A DNA stretch of 34,974 nucleotides, from contig JAFGIW010000202.1 of assembly GCA_016929415.1 (NCBI GenBank), forward strand, positions 1-34,974, in the 5' to 3' direction. Position numbers and translations under genes: made by a program. The notes beneath the pieces are model-generated. The model was not told where the DNA came from and made no database searches. It saw only the letters and a program-made list of their open reading frames with translations. Of the stretch, positions 7,734 through 16,928 are shown piece after piece (within the stretch, counting starts at the first letter, position 1; every line of letters starts with the position of its first letter). Origin of the DNA: Chitinispirillaceae bacterium (lineage in GTDB: Bacteria; Fibrobacterota; Chitinivibrionia; Chitinivibrionales; Chitinispirillaceae).

Positions 7734-7760
7734 TTCCCGTCACGACTGATGCATGCAGTA

Positions 7761-8681
7761 TTACAGCTCGTTAATATACAGGGGTTTATACCCGCGATAT
7801 TTGTTGGAAAAATAATTTATGAGAATGACTTCGGTCTTTTTATTCGGATCGATGTTGATGATCATCCGGTCGGCAAACAGACGGCTCATATGGATCCCTC
7901 TGCCTGAGTCGTCGAGAAGACCCTTCCCGGTAATCTGGCGTTCGATTTTGTAAAGTACCGTCTCCTTGGTGAGGCGGCCTTGACTGTCGGTGATCGACAC
8001 TGCATATTTTTCCGAATCGAATCCGCATTCAATGGTAATATATTCATGCGGTTCGAGGGTGATGTCGCTGAATTCCTGATATTTTTCAGTGCCGTCGGCA
8101 TGCACCGGGGCATGGTAAATGGCATTGGTAATAATCTCGTCGAGGATTAATTTCATATCGCCCGCGGTGCCGAACTTTTCTTTAAAAAGCCCTATGAGAT
8201 GGTCCTGAATACGGCGGGCGTCGGTGGTGGAGGTAATAACGTGCTTCTCAATAATCGTTCCATCTTCAAGTAGATAGCGGCCGAGTCCGAAGATCTTTCC
8301 GGTAACCAGACCGCGCACGATGAAATCGAGTTCGGTGAAATTGAAGGGTACTGTTTTTGGAATGATATTCGTGATGGAATACTCCTTTGCCGCCCGGATA
8401 TATTCATCGATATTATAAGCGGTAATAAGTGCGGTCTTTGTGTGCGGATACCTGCCGCGGATTTCCGTAAGGAGTTGGGGCCCGTTCATCCCGGGCATAT
8501 TGATATCAGAGATGACAAGATCAAAAGACCGCTCTTTCAAAATTTCCAGCGCAGCCTCACCCGTCTCCGCGGTTTCCATGGTATAGTTGTTTTCAAGGTA
8601 GTCGAGCAACATCATCCGGATGGCTTTTTCATCATCAACGATGAGGATCCGGTACGACTTGTTATCATGTTGTTCCATCAT
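7761..8681 (-). CDS. Response regulator with RsbW-like ATPase output domain
   Basis: Residues 10-125 form a receiver domain: ILIVDDE with D16/D17, phosphoacceptor D59 in VISDINMPGMNG, T87 in LITAY and K109 in IPKT. Residues of about 145-295 form a GHKL/HATPase_c_2 domain with the N box LDEIITNAIYHA (N186), a SITDSQGRL segment and DDSGRGIHMSRLFADR, as in RsbW/SpoIIAB-type anti-sigma kinases. So the output is probably protein-protein switching rather than DNA binding. It starts 11 bases after the histidine kinase stop, forming a two-component pair. No PP2C, STAS or sigma gene is present in the window, so the target is unknown. Confidence 0.88.
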   Translation of the reverse strand: MMEQHDNKSYRILIVDDEKAIRMMLLDYLENNYTMETAETGEAALEILKERSFDLVISDINMPGMNGPQLLTEIRGRYPHTKTALITAYNIDEYIRAAKEYSITNIIPKTVPFNFTELDFIVRGLVTGKIFGLGRYLLEDGTIIEKHVITSTTDARRIQDHLIGLFKEKFGTAGDMKLILDEIITNAIYHAPVHADGTEKYQEFSDITLEPHEYITIECGFDSEKYAVSITDSQGRLTKETVLYKIERQITGKGLLDDSGRGIHMSRLFADRMIINIDPNKKTEVILINYFSNKYRGYKPLYINEL

Positions 8682-8692
8682 AACGTACTCAC

Positions 8693-9970
8693 TTATTGAA
8701 AAATGGTTGAAATAATCTCTTGTTCACGTTGGAAAGGCAGAAGTATTGAAAACAGCGTCGTCGAATCGGTACACTCAAAAAAGATTTTTCCGCCGTGCTC
8801 TTCCACAATTTTATTTGAAACACTCAACCCAAGACCGGTACCCTGCCCGGTAGGGCGAGTGCTGAAAAACGGGTCGAAGATTTTTGAGCGATGCTCATCG
8901 GCAATACCGATGCCGTTATCGGCAACCGTGATAAGCACATGGCCATCTTTCTGTTGCGTTGAGACGACCAGGAGCCCCTTATAGGAGGCGTCGTCGGGGA
9001 GGCTCTTCTTTTTGTCAAGTATGGACTGCATGGCATTGGTGACGATATGAACAATAACCTGTTGAATTTTCGAGGGGTCACAATTTACAGGAGGCATTTT
9101 TTCGTCGATATTAAACCGGCGCTCGATTTCCTGTGAACCGTTGATGTGTAAGGCGTTGGCGGTTTTGACGATCAACGCGTTGATGTTGACCAAAACGCTG
9201 GTTTGTTCGGGACGATGAGAAAGGTGGAGCAGGTCACCCATGATGGCGGTTGCGTGCGCCGCTGAGTTCAAAATGGTGGTCACGCGGCTGATTCCCTTTT
9301 CATTAAGACCGTATTTTTGCGGCATCTTCAAAAGGTTTGCGGCGTTTCCACTGATACCGGAGAGCGGATTGTTCATTTCATGGGCGATGCCCGCGGTCAT
9401 GTTTCCGATACTCGCCAGTTTCTCCGAACGGATGAGTTGTTCGACCATCCGCTTTTCGTCGGTAATATCTTTTGTAAATTCAATCACATGGATGACCCGC
9501 CCCTTTTCATCAACCACGGGGAACGAACTGATTTCGAAGTTTCTGACCGCATCTCCAATGGTCCGGGAGACTTTTTGCCTGATAACCGCAATCCCCTTTT
9601 CAAACGTCCTTTCGACCGGACAATCATCGCATTGACCCTCCCGTTTCCAATACAGATGATAACACTTTTTTCCCGGCACCTTTGTGATCGCCTGTCCGAC
9701 ACATTCGGCATAACTTTTATTCGCTCTGATGATCGTGTAATTCCGGTCGAGAGTGCAGATTTGTTCCTGAATGGTATCGAAGACCAGTTCGAGTTCCTTT
9801 TTGCTTATCTGGAGTTGAAGGGTCGAAACAGAGGCGGCATCCGCCGGAGAAAAATGGTTTTTCGATAAGGGGATAACCCTGTGCCGGTAAAAATAACGGG
9901 TAATCAAAAAGGTGACTCCCGAAAAAAACACGCCCCACAGCGCGGTTGTCAGGAAAATCGAACTGGTCAT
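8693..9970 (-). CDS. PAS-domain sensor histidine kinase (NtrB-like)
   Basis: The 425-residue product has one N-terminal membrane helix (about 6-26). A PAS domain (roughly 58-170) contains a Cys cluster, C103 and CDDC at 114-117, which could bind a metal or sense redox. HisKA has phospho-His H197 in GIAHEMNNPLSG. The HATPase has an N box near VIHIVTNAMQS, a G1 motif DNGIGI, FSTRPTGQGTGLGLSVS and a normal end. It phosphorylates itself and presumably the response regulator 11 bases downstream. The single short membrane segment without a large periplasmic loop suggests a cytoplasmic signal. Confidence 0.92.
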   Translation of the reverse strand: MTSSIFLTTALWGVFFSGVTFLITRYFYRHRVIPLSKNHFSPADAASVSTLQLQISKKELELVFDTIQEQICTLDRNYTIIRANKSYAECVGQAITKVPGKKCYHLYWKREGQCDDCPVERTFEKGIAVIRQKVSRTIGDAVRNFEISSFPVVDEKGRVIHVIEFTKDITDEKRMVEQLIRSEKLASIGNMTAGIAHEMNNPLSGISGNAANLLKMPQKYGLNEKGISRVTTILNSAAHATAIMGDLLHLSHRPEQTSVLVNINALIVKTANALHINGSQEIERRFNIDEKMPPVNCDPSKIQQVIVHIVTNAMQSILDKKKSLPDDASYKGLLVVSTQQKDGHVLITVADNGIGIADEHRSKIFDPFFSTRPTGQGTGLGLSVSNKIVEEHGGKIFFECTDSTTLFSILLPFQREQEIISTIFQ

Positions 9971-10156
9971 ACACTTCTGCCCGTTATCGTTACGGTTTCA
10001 GCATTGCCCCCCAACACAGGCTGATAGCGGTCCTCCGGTCTGGTGGTATCCAGTAAGTATGACATGATGGGACAAGAGGTGCAAGGGTGAGCGCGTGGCG
10101 GCGCGGTCACCGATGACACGGGTAGTAGTGCAGGATCATCCGGGCAGTGGGAGTTC

Positions 10157-10645
10157 TTATTTACCGCAACAGCGCTTATACTTCTTCCCGCTTCCACAGG
10201 AACAGAGGTCATTGCGTGACGGTTTTACGTCTGAGCGGACATATGGTTTCTGTTTCTGAATTTCACCGTCAAGATAGAGCCAGGCGCCATTAACTTTTCT
10301 AAAGGTCCCTTTTTCATGATAATTTTTCCGTATGCCGTCCTCCGAGAAATGTGCGATGAATTCAACCACCCCTTCAGTGTCATCCGGAGAACCTTTTTCC
10401 GTCGTGACAATTTCAAGCTTATGCCAGGTCGAGAGTTCAGACCAGGTGCGAATCGCTTTTTCATCACACTCTTTTCGCTTTTCTTCGATCATCGTTGCGA
10501 TGATGAAATCAACGGCGGTTTTGGCATAGGCACTGTAGCGGGCGCGCATCAGTTTCTCTGCGGTAGGCGCAAGAGCAGCTCCCGAAATGAACGGTTCGCA
10601 GCAATCAGCATAACTTAGCCGGGATCCGCACGGACAAAGTTCCAT
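10157..10645 (-). CDS. YchJ-like SEC-C motif protein (UPF0225)
   Basis: The 162-residue product begins [16 protein letters not shown] and ends [18 protein letters not shown]. It therefore carries a SEC-C zinc-binding motif at each end, with an NTF2-like YchJ middle domain ([20 protein letters not shown], and TWHKLEIV). This architecture and length match YchJ. The ATG at 10645 is chosen because GGGGAGGAAG stands just before it and the motif starts there; the open frame continues 40 residues further without sense. The role of YchJ is poorly known; the motif binds zinc and is shared with SecA tails. It is divergent from pyrF. Confidence 0.9.
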   Translation of the reverse strand: MELCPCGSRLSYADCCEPFISGAALAPTAEKLMRARYSAYAKTAVDFIIATMIEEKRKECDEKAIRTWSELSTWHKLEIVTTEKGSPDDTEGVVEFIAHFSEDGIRKNYHEKGTFRKVNGAWLYLDGEIQKQKPYVRSDVKPSRNDLCSCGSGKKYKRCCGK

Positions 10646-10800
10646 TCTTCCTCCCCTCAATCGTAAATGGAAACGAAGGCGCAGTAAATATAAAACATGA
10701 AGTGGTTGCAGCCTAAACATTCTCTTCATTATTGCCCGCGAAAGTCGATAAAGGTCGACCGTCACTTGCTTCAGTAATTCCTTTTTACCATTTTTAAACC

Positions 10801-11520
10801 ATGGCGGAAGAAATCAGAAATAAAATTGCGTTAGCTGTCGATAACCAAAGCGATATAGAAAAGATTGAATCCCTTATTGCTGCGACTGCTCCATGGACAG
10901 GGGTCTTCAAGATCGGCCTGGAACAATATATCCGTTTCGGACCGCCGATTCTTAACCTTGTCCGTAATGCGCGGCGGAAGATTTTTCTTGATCTGAAACT
11001 GCACGATATTCCGAATACCGTTGCTCAGGCAGTCCGCTCGGCATGTGACCTCGGGGTGGATTACCTGACGGTGCACACACAGGGCGGTTCCGAGATGCTT
11101 AAAGCGGCGATAAAGTCCCGCAATGAGCATTCCGGCGACGGACGGCCTGCAATCATCGGCGTAACCCTCCTCACCAGCATCGGCGCGGATATGCTCAGAA
11201 ACGGGCTGAAGGTTGAAATTACTCTGCAGGAGTATGTCCGGCATCTTGCGCTGCAGGCGGTTGAGGCTGGAATTGACGGGATCGTCTGTTCCGCAGCGGA
11301 TCTTTCAGTCGTCGCACCTGTTCTGCCGGATCATTATACCGTCATCACCCCCGGCATCCGTCCCGCCGGAAGAGACGCTCACGATCAGAAACGGATCGCC
11401 ACACCCGCTACCGCGATACAGGCCGGTGCAACCATTCTGGTTCTCGGCAGGGCGGTGACCGCGGCTGATGATCCGGGTATCGCCGCTCAAACCATTTATA
11501 ATGAAATAGCCGGATTGTAA
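10801..11520 (+). CDS. pyrF: Orotidine 5'-phosphate decarboxylase
   Basis: The 239-residue TIM-barrel protein has LALAVDN-like strand 1 (IALAVDN, D14), KIGLEQY (37-43) and the catalytic [11 protein letters not shown] (64-74) with Asp-Lys-x-x-Asp. It ends with TPGIRP and LVLGRAVT, the phosphate-binding loops of group 1 OMP decarboxylases. It converts OMP to UMP, the last step of pyrimidine biosynthesis. The ATG at 10801 follows ACCATTTTTAAACC with no Shine-Dalgarno, so translation could be leaderless or weakly initiated. The 155-base gap to the divergent YchJ gene should hold its promoter. Confidence 0.95.
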   Translation: MAEEIRNKIALAVDNQSDIEKIESLIAATAPWTGVFKIGLEQYIRFGPPILNLVRNARRKIFLDLKLHDIPNTVAQAVRSACDLGVDYLTVHTQGGSEMLKAAIKSRNEHSGDGRPAIIGVTLLTSIGADMLRNGLKVEITLQEYVRHLALQAVEAGIDGIVCSAADLSVVAPVLPDHYTVITPGIRPAGRDAHDQKRIATPATAIQAGATILVLGRAVTAADDPGIAAQTIYNEIAGL

Positions 11521-11599
11521 TTGCCGGCTGGGGTAAGTGGCAATCGATAAACTGCTTTTCCGCCCGAAGAATGGCACAATCAAGAGGGGGGAACAATCA

Positions 11600-12355
11600 A
11601 TGATAAGACCTTTGGCACGGTTTCTTCCGGTAATCGTCCTTGCCGGCAGCCTTTTCGCACAGCAGGCGATTGACGCGACCGAACTGGTCCGAAGGGCTGA
11701 TATGAAACGCCGGGGTAAAACCTCTTCGGGAACCATGAGCATAACGGTTGAACGTCCGGGCTGGAAACGGACGGTGTCGATGAAGGTATGGTCGCTCGGA
11801 ACGGCATACAGTCTTATCGTTATCACCGCGCCGGCAAAGGAGAAGGGGCAGGCGTTCCTGAAACGGGAAAACGAAATGTGGAACTATATCCCGTCAATCG
11901 ACCGCGTCATCAAACTTCCTCCGTCGATGATGGGGCAGGCGTGGATGGGTTCCGACTTTACCAATGACGATCTTCTCAAGGAGTCGTCGTTGAGCGGCGA
12001 TTACACCCACACCCTCAAAGGAACGGAAACCCTCGACGACATCGAGTGCTTCAAGGTCGAATTGCTGCCGAAGGAGGAGGCCGCGGTGGTATGGGGGAAA
12101 ATGATCCTCTGGATTACGAAGGAGAATGACGACATCATCAGGGCCGAACGGTACGATGAAGACGATGAGCTGATGAGCGTCGAGATGGCGGACAATATCA
12201 AAAAAGTGGACGACCGGATCATTCCCACCCGGATGGAGATGCTGCCCGCCGACAAGAAAGGGAACCGGACCGTTCTCGAAATCGGCGCAATGCAGTTTGA
12301 CCGGCCGATCGCGGAGTCGTTCTTTTCGCAGCAGAACCTAAAACGGGTAAGGTGA
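11600..12355 (+). CDS. Outer membrane lipoprotein-sorting protein, LolA-like
   Basis: The 251-residue product has a signal peptide (MIRPLARFLPVIVLAGSLFA, cleavage after about residue 20). A LolA/LolB-like half-barrel follows, with repeated paired strands such as SGTMSITVERPGW and KRENEMWNYIPSIDRVIKLPPSMM, a segment typical of the 'outer membrane lipoprotein-sorting protein' family. The ATG at 11600 is preferred to the ATG at 11555 or frame start at 11537 because GAGGGGGG lies 8 bases before it and the signal peptide begins there. Followed by two FtsX-type permeases, an ATPase and a barrel protein, it is probably the periplasmic carrier of this export system. Its cargo (lipoprotein or lipid) is not shown. 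Confidence 0.85.
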   Translation: MIRPLARFLPVIVLAGSLFAQQAIDATELVRRADMKRRGKTSSGTMSITVERPGWKRTVSMKVWSLGTAYSLIVITAPAKEKGQAFLKRENEMWNYIPSIDRVIKLPPSMMGQAWMGSDFTNDDLLKESSLSGDYTHTLKGTETLDDIECFKVELLPKEEAAVVWGKMILWITKENDDIIRAERYDEDDELMSVEMADNIKKVDDRIIPTRMEMLPADKKGNRTVLEIGAMQFDRPIAESFFSQQNLKRVR

Positions 12356-12415
12356 TATGGATAACGGGGCCGCCGCCCATTTTTCCGGAATTCTAATTGT
12401 AAATCCGTGTTCGGT

Positions 12416-13639
12416 ATGAAGCTGATTTTCCGAATGGCATGGCGCAACATCTGGCGCAACCGTCGTCGTACGATCATCACCATGTCTTCGATCGTCTGCG
12501 CGATCGTCCTGTCGATCATCATGCGGTCGATGCAGCTCGGCAGCTACGGAAAAATGATCGACAACGTGGTCGGAACCTACACCGGTCTTCTCCAGGTGCA
12601 CGCCCGGGGATATTGGAACGACAAGACGATCAACAACACTTTTGCGGCATCCGACTCGCTTCTCGAAGCAATTGCTGCCATCAAGGGGGTGACCGTCGTT
12701 GTCCCCCGGCTCGAATCATTTGCGCTCGCCGCGGGCGCCGACCGCTCACGCGGATCATTTATCGTGGGTATCGATCCGGAAAAAGAGCATCGTCTGACCG
12801 GCCTGCGCAAGCGATTGATCGAAGGAGATTATCTGAAAGCTCATGACGACGGAGCCCTTGTCGCCGAGGGGCTTGCAAAGTTCCTCATGGTGGGTGTGGG
12901 TGATTCGATCGTGCTGCTTGGTCAGGGATACCACGGTGTAAGCGCCGCGGGGGCGTTTCGCATCAGGGGCATCGTTCGTTTTGCAACGCCCGAACTCAAC
13001 CGCAGCTTCGTGTATCTCGACCTCGGGGCGGCGCAGTCGCTTTTCTCCGCCGACCGACACTTGACGTCGGCGGTTGTCGAACCGGAAAAGCGTGCCATGA
13101 CGGATGAGACCGTCCGTACTCTGAGGTCGATTCTGGACCGGGAAACGTACGAGGTGCTTACCTGGCGCGAGCTGCTCCCGGAACTGGTGCAGCAGATTCA
13201 GGGCGACAACGCGGGCGGGATCATCATGCTCGCGATTCTCTATCTGGTGGTGGCATTCGGCATTTTCGGCACCATACTCATGATGACCGACGAACGAATC
13301 AGAGAGTTCGGCATCGTCAATGCGGTGGGATTGTCATGCGGAAGACTTGCCGTCATGACGGGTATCGAGACGATGCTGCTGTCGCTGCTTGCCGCACTTT
13401 CCGGAAGCGCAATAGCATTGCCGGTCGTGTATTATTTCAATGTTCATCCGATCCGGCTTACGGGTGAGGGGGCCAGGGCCATGATCAACTTCGGGGTGGA
13501 GCCGGTGCTGCCGTTTCTGCTCGACTGGCGGCTCTTTCTTGTCCAGATACTGATTGTCGTCGCCATGACCGCGGTAACGATGCTCTACCCGCTCTTCGTG
13601 TTGAAATCGCTCAAACCGGTCTCCGCCATGCGCCGCTGA
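12416..13639 (+). CDS. ABC transporter permease, FtsX/LolC-type (first)
   Basis: The product of about 407 residues has the MacB/LolC layout. An N-terminal helix follows MAWRNIWRNRRRTIITMSSI. A large periplasmic domain covers about residues 45-260. Three C-terminal helices make the FtsX domain, with DERIREFGIVNAVGLS just after the second helix. It shares WRNIWRN with the neighbouring permease, so the two are paralogues forming a heterodimer. The ATG at 12416 is used here; an in-frame GTG at 12407 is equally possible, and neither has a strong Shine-Dalgarno. The gene lies 60 bases after the LolA-like gene and 16 before the second permease. Confidence 0.9.
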   Translation: MKLIFRMAWRNIWRNRRRTIITMSSIVCAIVLSIIMRSMQLGSYGKMIDNVVGTYTGLLQVHARGYWNDKTINNTFAASDSLLEAIAAIKGVTVVVPRLESFALAAGADRSRGSFIVGIDPEKEHRLTGLRKRLIEGDYLKAHDDGALVAEGLAKFLMVGVGDSIVLLGQGYHGVSAAGAFRIRGIVRFATPELNRSFVYLDLGAAQSLFSADRHLTSAVVEPEKRAMTDETVRTLRSILDRETYEVLTWRELLPELVQQIQGDNAGGIIMLAILYLVVAFGIFGTILMMTDERIREFGIVNAVGLSCGRLAVMTGIETMLLSLLAALSGSAIALPVVYYFNVHPIRLTGEGARAMINFGVEPVLPFLLDWRLFLVQILIVVAMTAVTMLYPLFVLKSLKPVSAMRR

Positions 13640-13655
13640 AAGGAAGTGTTGCACA

Positions 13656-14876
13656 ATGCTCTTTGCACTCAGCTGGAAAAATATCTGGCGCAACCCGCTG
13701 CGAAGCGCCGTGGTGATCGCCTCGATCGCCCTCGGGCTCTTCTGCGGCATATTCGCCACCGCTTTCATGAACGGCATGGGTCGTCAAACCGTTGATAACG
13801 CCGTGACGCGTGAACTGGCGAACATCCAGCTGCACGAACCTTCGTTTGTCGAGGAGCCGTTGCCCTCGCGGGTGATTCCCGGAGCCGATTCGATTTTTGC
13901 CGCCCTTCGCGCCGACACGTCGGTCAAGGCCGTTGCCGCCCGCACCGGAGTTACCGCCATGGCCGCCACCGCGAAAACGGGAGCCGGTGTCGTGGTCAAA
14001 GGGGTCGATCCCGTCGAGGAACGGCGTATCAGCCGACTTCCCGACGACATCATCACGGGAAACTGGTTTGAAGGCAACCGGCGCAACGCCGCCGTTATTG
14101 GCGGTAAACTTGCCGAAAAGCTCGCCGCGAAATTGAAAACGCGCATCGTGCTGACCACTCAGAACCGTGAAGGCGAACTGACCGGCGGCGCCTTCGCGGT
14201 AGTGGGCATATTCGAGACATCAAACTCGACCTTCGACGAAAACACCGTGTTTGTCAAAAGGAGCGACCTGTCGCGCCTGATCGGGGCAGAGGGCGACGCG
14301 ATCCACGAAATTGTGCTGCTTCTCAAACGCAATGAATCAACCGACAGCATGGCCGCCATGGTGAAGAACGCCTATCCCGGCCTCAGCGTGAGAACATGGA
14401 AAGAGATCCAGCCTGAAGTCGGCATGATGGAGAGCCTGATGCGGCAAATGATGTATCTGTTCGTGCTGGTGATTCTTTTCGCGCTCTCGTTCGGCATTGT
14501 CAACACCATGCTCATGGCGGTACTCGAACGTCGGAGGGAATTCGGCATGCTGATGGCGGTCGGGATGAGCAACCGGCGCATTTTCTCGATGGTGATGATC
14601 GAAACCGTACTCCTGTCAATCGCCGGCGGTGTTCTGGGAATGGCGCTCGGCGAGGGGGCGGTTGCGGCAACGGCGAAAACCGGCATAAACCTGAGCTCGC
14701 TCGGCAAGGGTCTTGCGGCAATAGGGTACAGTCCCCTCGTGTATCCGTATATCGACGCGGGTTTTTTCGGCGGACTCTGCCTCCTGGTGATTGTCTCCGG
14801 AATCGTTGCATCGATCTATCCGGCAGTAAAGGCACTCGGTCTCAATCCCGCCGATGCGGTCAGGAGCGAGACATGA
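13656..14876 (+). CDS. ABC transporter permease, FtsX/LolC-type (second)
   Basis: The 406-residue product begins MLFALSWKNIWRNPLRSAVV. It has a first helix near 18-40, a MacB-like periplasmic domain of about 45-260 and three C-terminal helices. The FtsX signature LERRREFGMLMAVGMSNRRI follows the second helix. AAGGAAG 9 bases before the ATG supports the start. It is probably the partner of the first permease, in the way LolC and LolE pair. It is 45 bases before the ATPase gene, all on one strand. Confidence 0.92.
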   Translation: MLFALSWKNIWRNPLRSAVVIASIALGLFCGIFATAFMNGMGRQTVDNAVTRELANIQLHEPSFVEEPLPSRVIPGADSIFAALRADTSVKAVAARTGVTAMAATAKTGAGVVVKGVDPVEERRISRLPDDIITGNWFEGNRRNAAVIGGKLAEKLAAKLKTRIVLTTQNREGELTGGAFAVVGIFETSNSTFDENTVFVKRSDLSRLIGAEGDAIHEIVLLLKRNESTDSMAAMVKNAYPGLSVRTWKEIQPEVGMMESLMRQMMYLFVLVILFALSFGIVNTMLMAVLERRREFGMLMAVGMSNRRIFSMVMIETVLLSIAGGVLGMALGEGAVAATAKTGINLSSLGKGLAAIGYSPLVYPYIDAGFFGGLCLLVIVSGIVASIYPAVKALGLNPADAVRSET

Positions 14877-14921
14877 ACCGATTCGGAAAATGAAAAAAGA
14901 AAAAACCTGCGAGGTGCTGAC

Positions 14922-15629
14922 ATGAGTATCATCGAGCTGAAAGACGTCACGAAAACGTTCAATGCGGCGACTGTTCCGATTCACGCGGTCGGGGGCGTAG
15001 ACCTCACCATAGACGAGGGGGAATTCGCCGCGATCGTCGGCCCTTCGGGGTCGGGAAAAACCACGCTGCTCAACCTGATCGGCGGGCTCGACGAACCGAC
15101 CTCCGGAAGCATCATTATCGACGGAACCGATATCACACGCCTGAAGCCGGGGGAACGCACCCGCTTCCGCCTGCGCAACATCGGATTCGTCTTTCAATCG
15201 TATAATCTCATCCCGGTGCTTACCGTCTACGAAAATGCCGGATTCATCATGGAGCTGCGGGGCGACCCGGCGGCGGAAAGGGACCGGCGGGTGCGCCGAT
15301 TGCTCGACGAAGTCGGTCTCGGCGACCGGCTGGAAAGCCGCCCGTCGCGTCTGTCGGGCGGGCAGCAGCAGCGCGTGGCCGTCGCCCGCGCACTGGCGCC
15401 CCGTCCCCGTTTCATCCTTGCCGACGAGCCCACCGCGAACCTCGATTCACACTCGGCCGAGAACCTGCTCGAAATCATGGCACGGCTTAACAGAGAGGAA
15501 AATGCCACGTTCCTCTTCTCCACGCACGATCCGCGGGTCGTCAAAAAGGCGCGACGGGTCATTACCATTGAAGACGGCGCCGTCGCTTCCGATAAGCGGA
15601 TGCCGGAAGAGCGGGCGGTGCATGGGTGA
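14922..15629 (+). CDS. ABC transporter ATP-binding protein, LolD/MacB type
   Basis: The 235-residue product has Walker A GPSGSGKT (40-47), a Q loop in FVFQSYNLIPVLTVYEN, the signature LSGGQQQRVAVARAL, Walker B FILADEPTANLDS and the switch His in FSTHD. The NLIP-VLT sequence after the Q loop is typical of LolD/MacB ATPases that drive mechanotransmission rather than classic import. GAGGTG stands shortly before the ATG. With the two upstream permeases it should form an inner-membrane complex acting on a periplasmic substrate. The next gene starts inside its last codons. Confidence 0.95.
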   Translation: MSIIELKDVTKTFNAATVPIHAVGGVDLTIDEGEFAAIVGPSGSGKTTLLNLIGGLDEPTSGSIIIDGTDITRLKPGERTRFRLRNIGFVFQSYNLIPVLTVYENAGFIMELRGDPAAERDRRVRRLLDEVGLGDRLESRPSRLSGGQQQRVAVARALAPRPRFILADEPTANLDSHSAENLLEIMARLNREENATFLFSTHDPRVVKKARRVITIEDGAVASDKRMPEERAVHG

Positions 15630-16863
15630 GGGCGTTGATGATCCGAAGCGACGGCCGGGGATTCATGCAACAGGAACGGCCCGCCGGTTGACTGTTAGCG
15701 GCAAGGCCCTCGTCATGACGGCATCACTTCTTACCGTCGGGCTTCCGCCCCTCAGCGCTTCGACAGGACTTCCTTCATGGATGGATTGCAAGGGGTACGT
15801 CGATTATACCGAACTGATTGTTGTTTCGCAGAAGTCACCCTGGTGGACCACCGGGGCCATCGCCCAGAACCGGATCGAATTGTCACTCTACCCCCTGCAA
15901 ACGCTCACCGTCTCCGCGGCACTGCGCTCCCGCCTGCTCTACGGCAACCTCTACGAGCGGATCATTCAATCGGGATATGACAAGGCCTTGGGCAACGATG
16001 CCGGTCTCATGGATTTATCGGCAAACCTCTGGCACGACAGTTCCGCGCTCTTCAATGTGATGTCCGACCGGCTGTACCTCGATTTTTCCCCGGGAGAGTG
16101 GCAGTTTCGCCTCGGTCGTCACCGGATCAACTGGGGAAAGAACCTGATCTGGAACCCCAACGATATTTTCAATGCCCGCTCGATATTCGACGTTGCGTAC
16201 CGTGAAGGACCGGGGACCGACGCGCTGCTTGTCAGACGGTATCTCGGGCCCATGGCGAATGTCGAAATGGTCGTCGCCGGAGCGCGCGACATCGACAGCG
16301 TCACTGCGGCGGCGCTGGGGCAGATCAGTTACGGAGGATTCGACATGCAGCTGCTTGCCGGATGGATGCGCCATACCGTTGTGGGCGGCGCCGGCTATTC
16401 CGGCCAGGTCGGCGGTGCTGCGCTGAGGGGCGAAGCGTCCGTCTTTGCGGCTGATTCATTCGATTCCCGGCCGCAGGCGGTGGTGAGCCTGTCGGCGGAG
16501 TACACGTTTCCCCGGCAGATATGGGTACACCTGTCGAGTCTCTTCAACAGCGAGGGCAGAAAAAGCCCCGCCGGAGGGTTCGAGTCGCGGATTTCCACCC
16601 GCCTGAGCGCGCAGCATCTGTCGGAAGCGATGTTCCAGTTATTCGTGCAGGCCTCCTGCCCCGTTACTCCCCTTATCACCACCGACTGCTCGGCGGTCAT
16701 CAATCCCGCAGACGGTTCCGCAATGCTCATGCCGCTTATCTCCTTTTCGCTGAGCGACAATGCGCAGGTGACATTTCAGGCGCAGATCAAGATTGGCCGA
16801 TCCGGCGATCAGTACGGCGGCAAGGAGCACATCATCTTCGGCAATCTCCAGTGGAGCTTCTGA
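15622..16863 (+). CDS. Outer-membrane beta-barrel protein of the export cluster
   Basis: The product of 413 residues has a long basic lead, then a hydrophobic signal segment (KALVMTASLLTVGLPPLSAS, near 28-47). Alternating strand patterns such as FRLGRHRINWGKNLIWNP, and a final ...GNLQWSF whose terminal Phe is the usual BAM recognition residue, point to a barrel of perhaps 16 strands. The open frame extends back to 15235, but that part is an out-of-frame reading of the ATPase gene. The ATG at 15622 overlaps the ATPase stop by 8 bases; a second ATG at 15715 would give a shorter signal peptide. Tight coupling to the ABC genes suggests it is the outer-membrane end of the same system. No named family recognised. 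Confidence 0.82.
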   Translation: MGEGVDDPKRRPGIHATGTARRLTVSGKALVMTASLLTVGLPPLSASTGLPSWMDCKGYVDYTELIVVSQKSPWWTTGAIAQNRIELSLYPLQTLTVSAALRSRLLYGNLYERIIQSGYDKALGNDAGLMDLSANLWHDSSALFNVMSDRLYLDFSPGEWQFRLGRHRINWGKNLIWNPNDIFNARSIFDVAYREGPGTDALLVRRYLGPMANVEMVVAGARDIDSVTAAALGQISYGGFDMQLLAGWMRHTVVGGAGYSGQVGGAALRGEASVFAADSFDSRPQAVVSLSAEYTFPRQIWVHLSSLFNSEGRKSPAGGFESRISTRLSAQHLSEAMFQLFVQASCPVTPLITTDCSAVINPADGSAMLMPLISFSLSDNAQVTFQAQIKIGRSGDQYGGKEHIIFGNLQWSF

Positions 16864-16928
16864 AAGTGACCGCAGCCTCGTTATTGTATTATTTTCCACT
16901 GAACCGGCAATAATCGAAAGGTCCGGCT

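Noticed and set aside
10646-10765. 40-residue N-terminal extension of the YchJ-like protein
   Set aside because: The SEC-C motif and a strong ribosome site mark the ATG at 10645; the extension is basic nonsense.
13334-13835. Minus-strand frames opposite the permease genes
   Set aside because: Antisense of the FtsX-type permeases; no motif or start signal.
15235-15621. N-terminal extension of the barrel protein frame
   Set aside because: This part is an out-of-frame reading of the ATPase gene, which has all ABC motifs; the barrel gene starts at 15622 or 15715.
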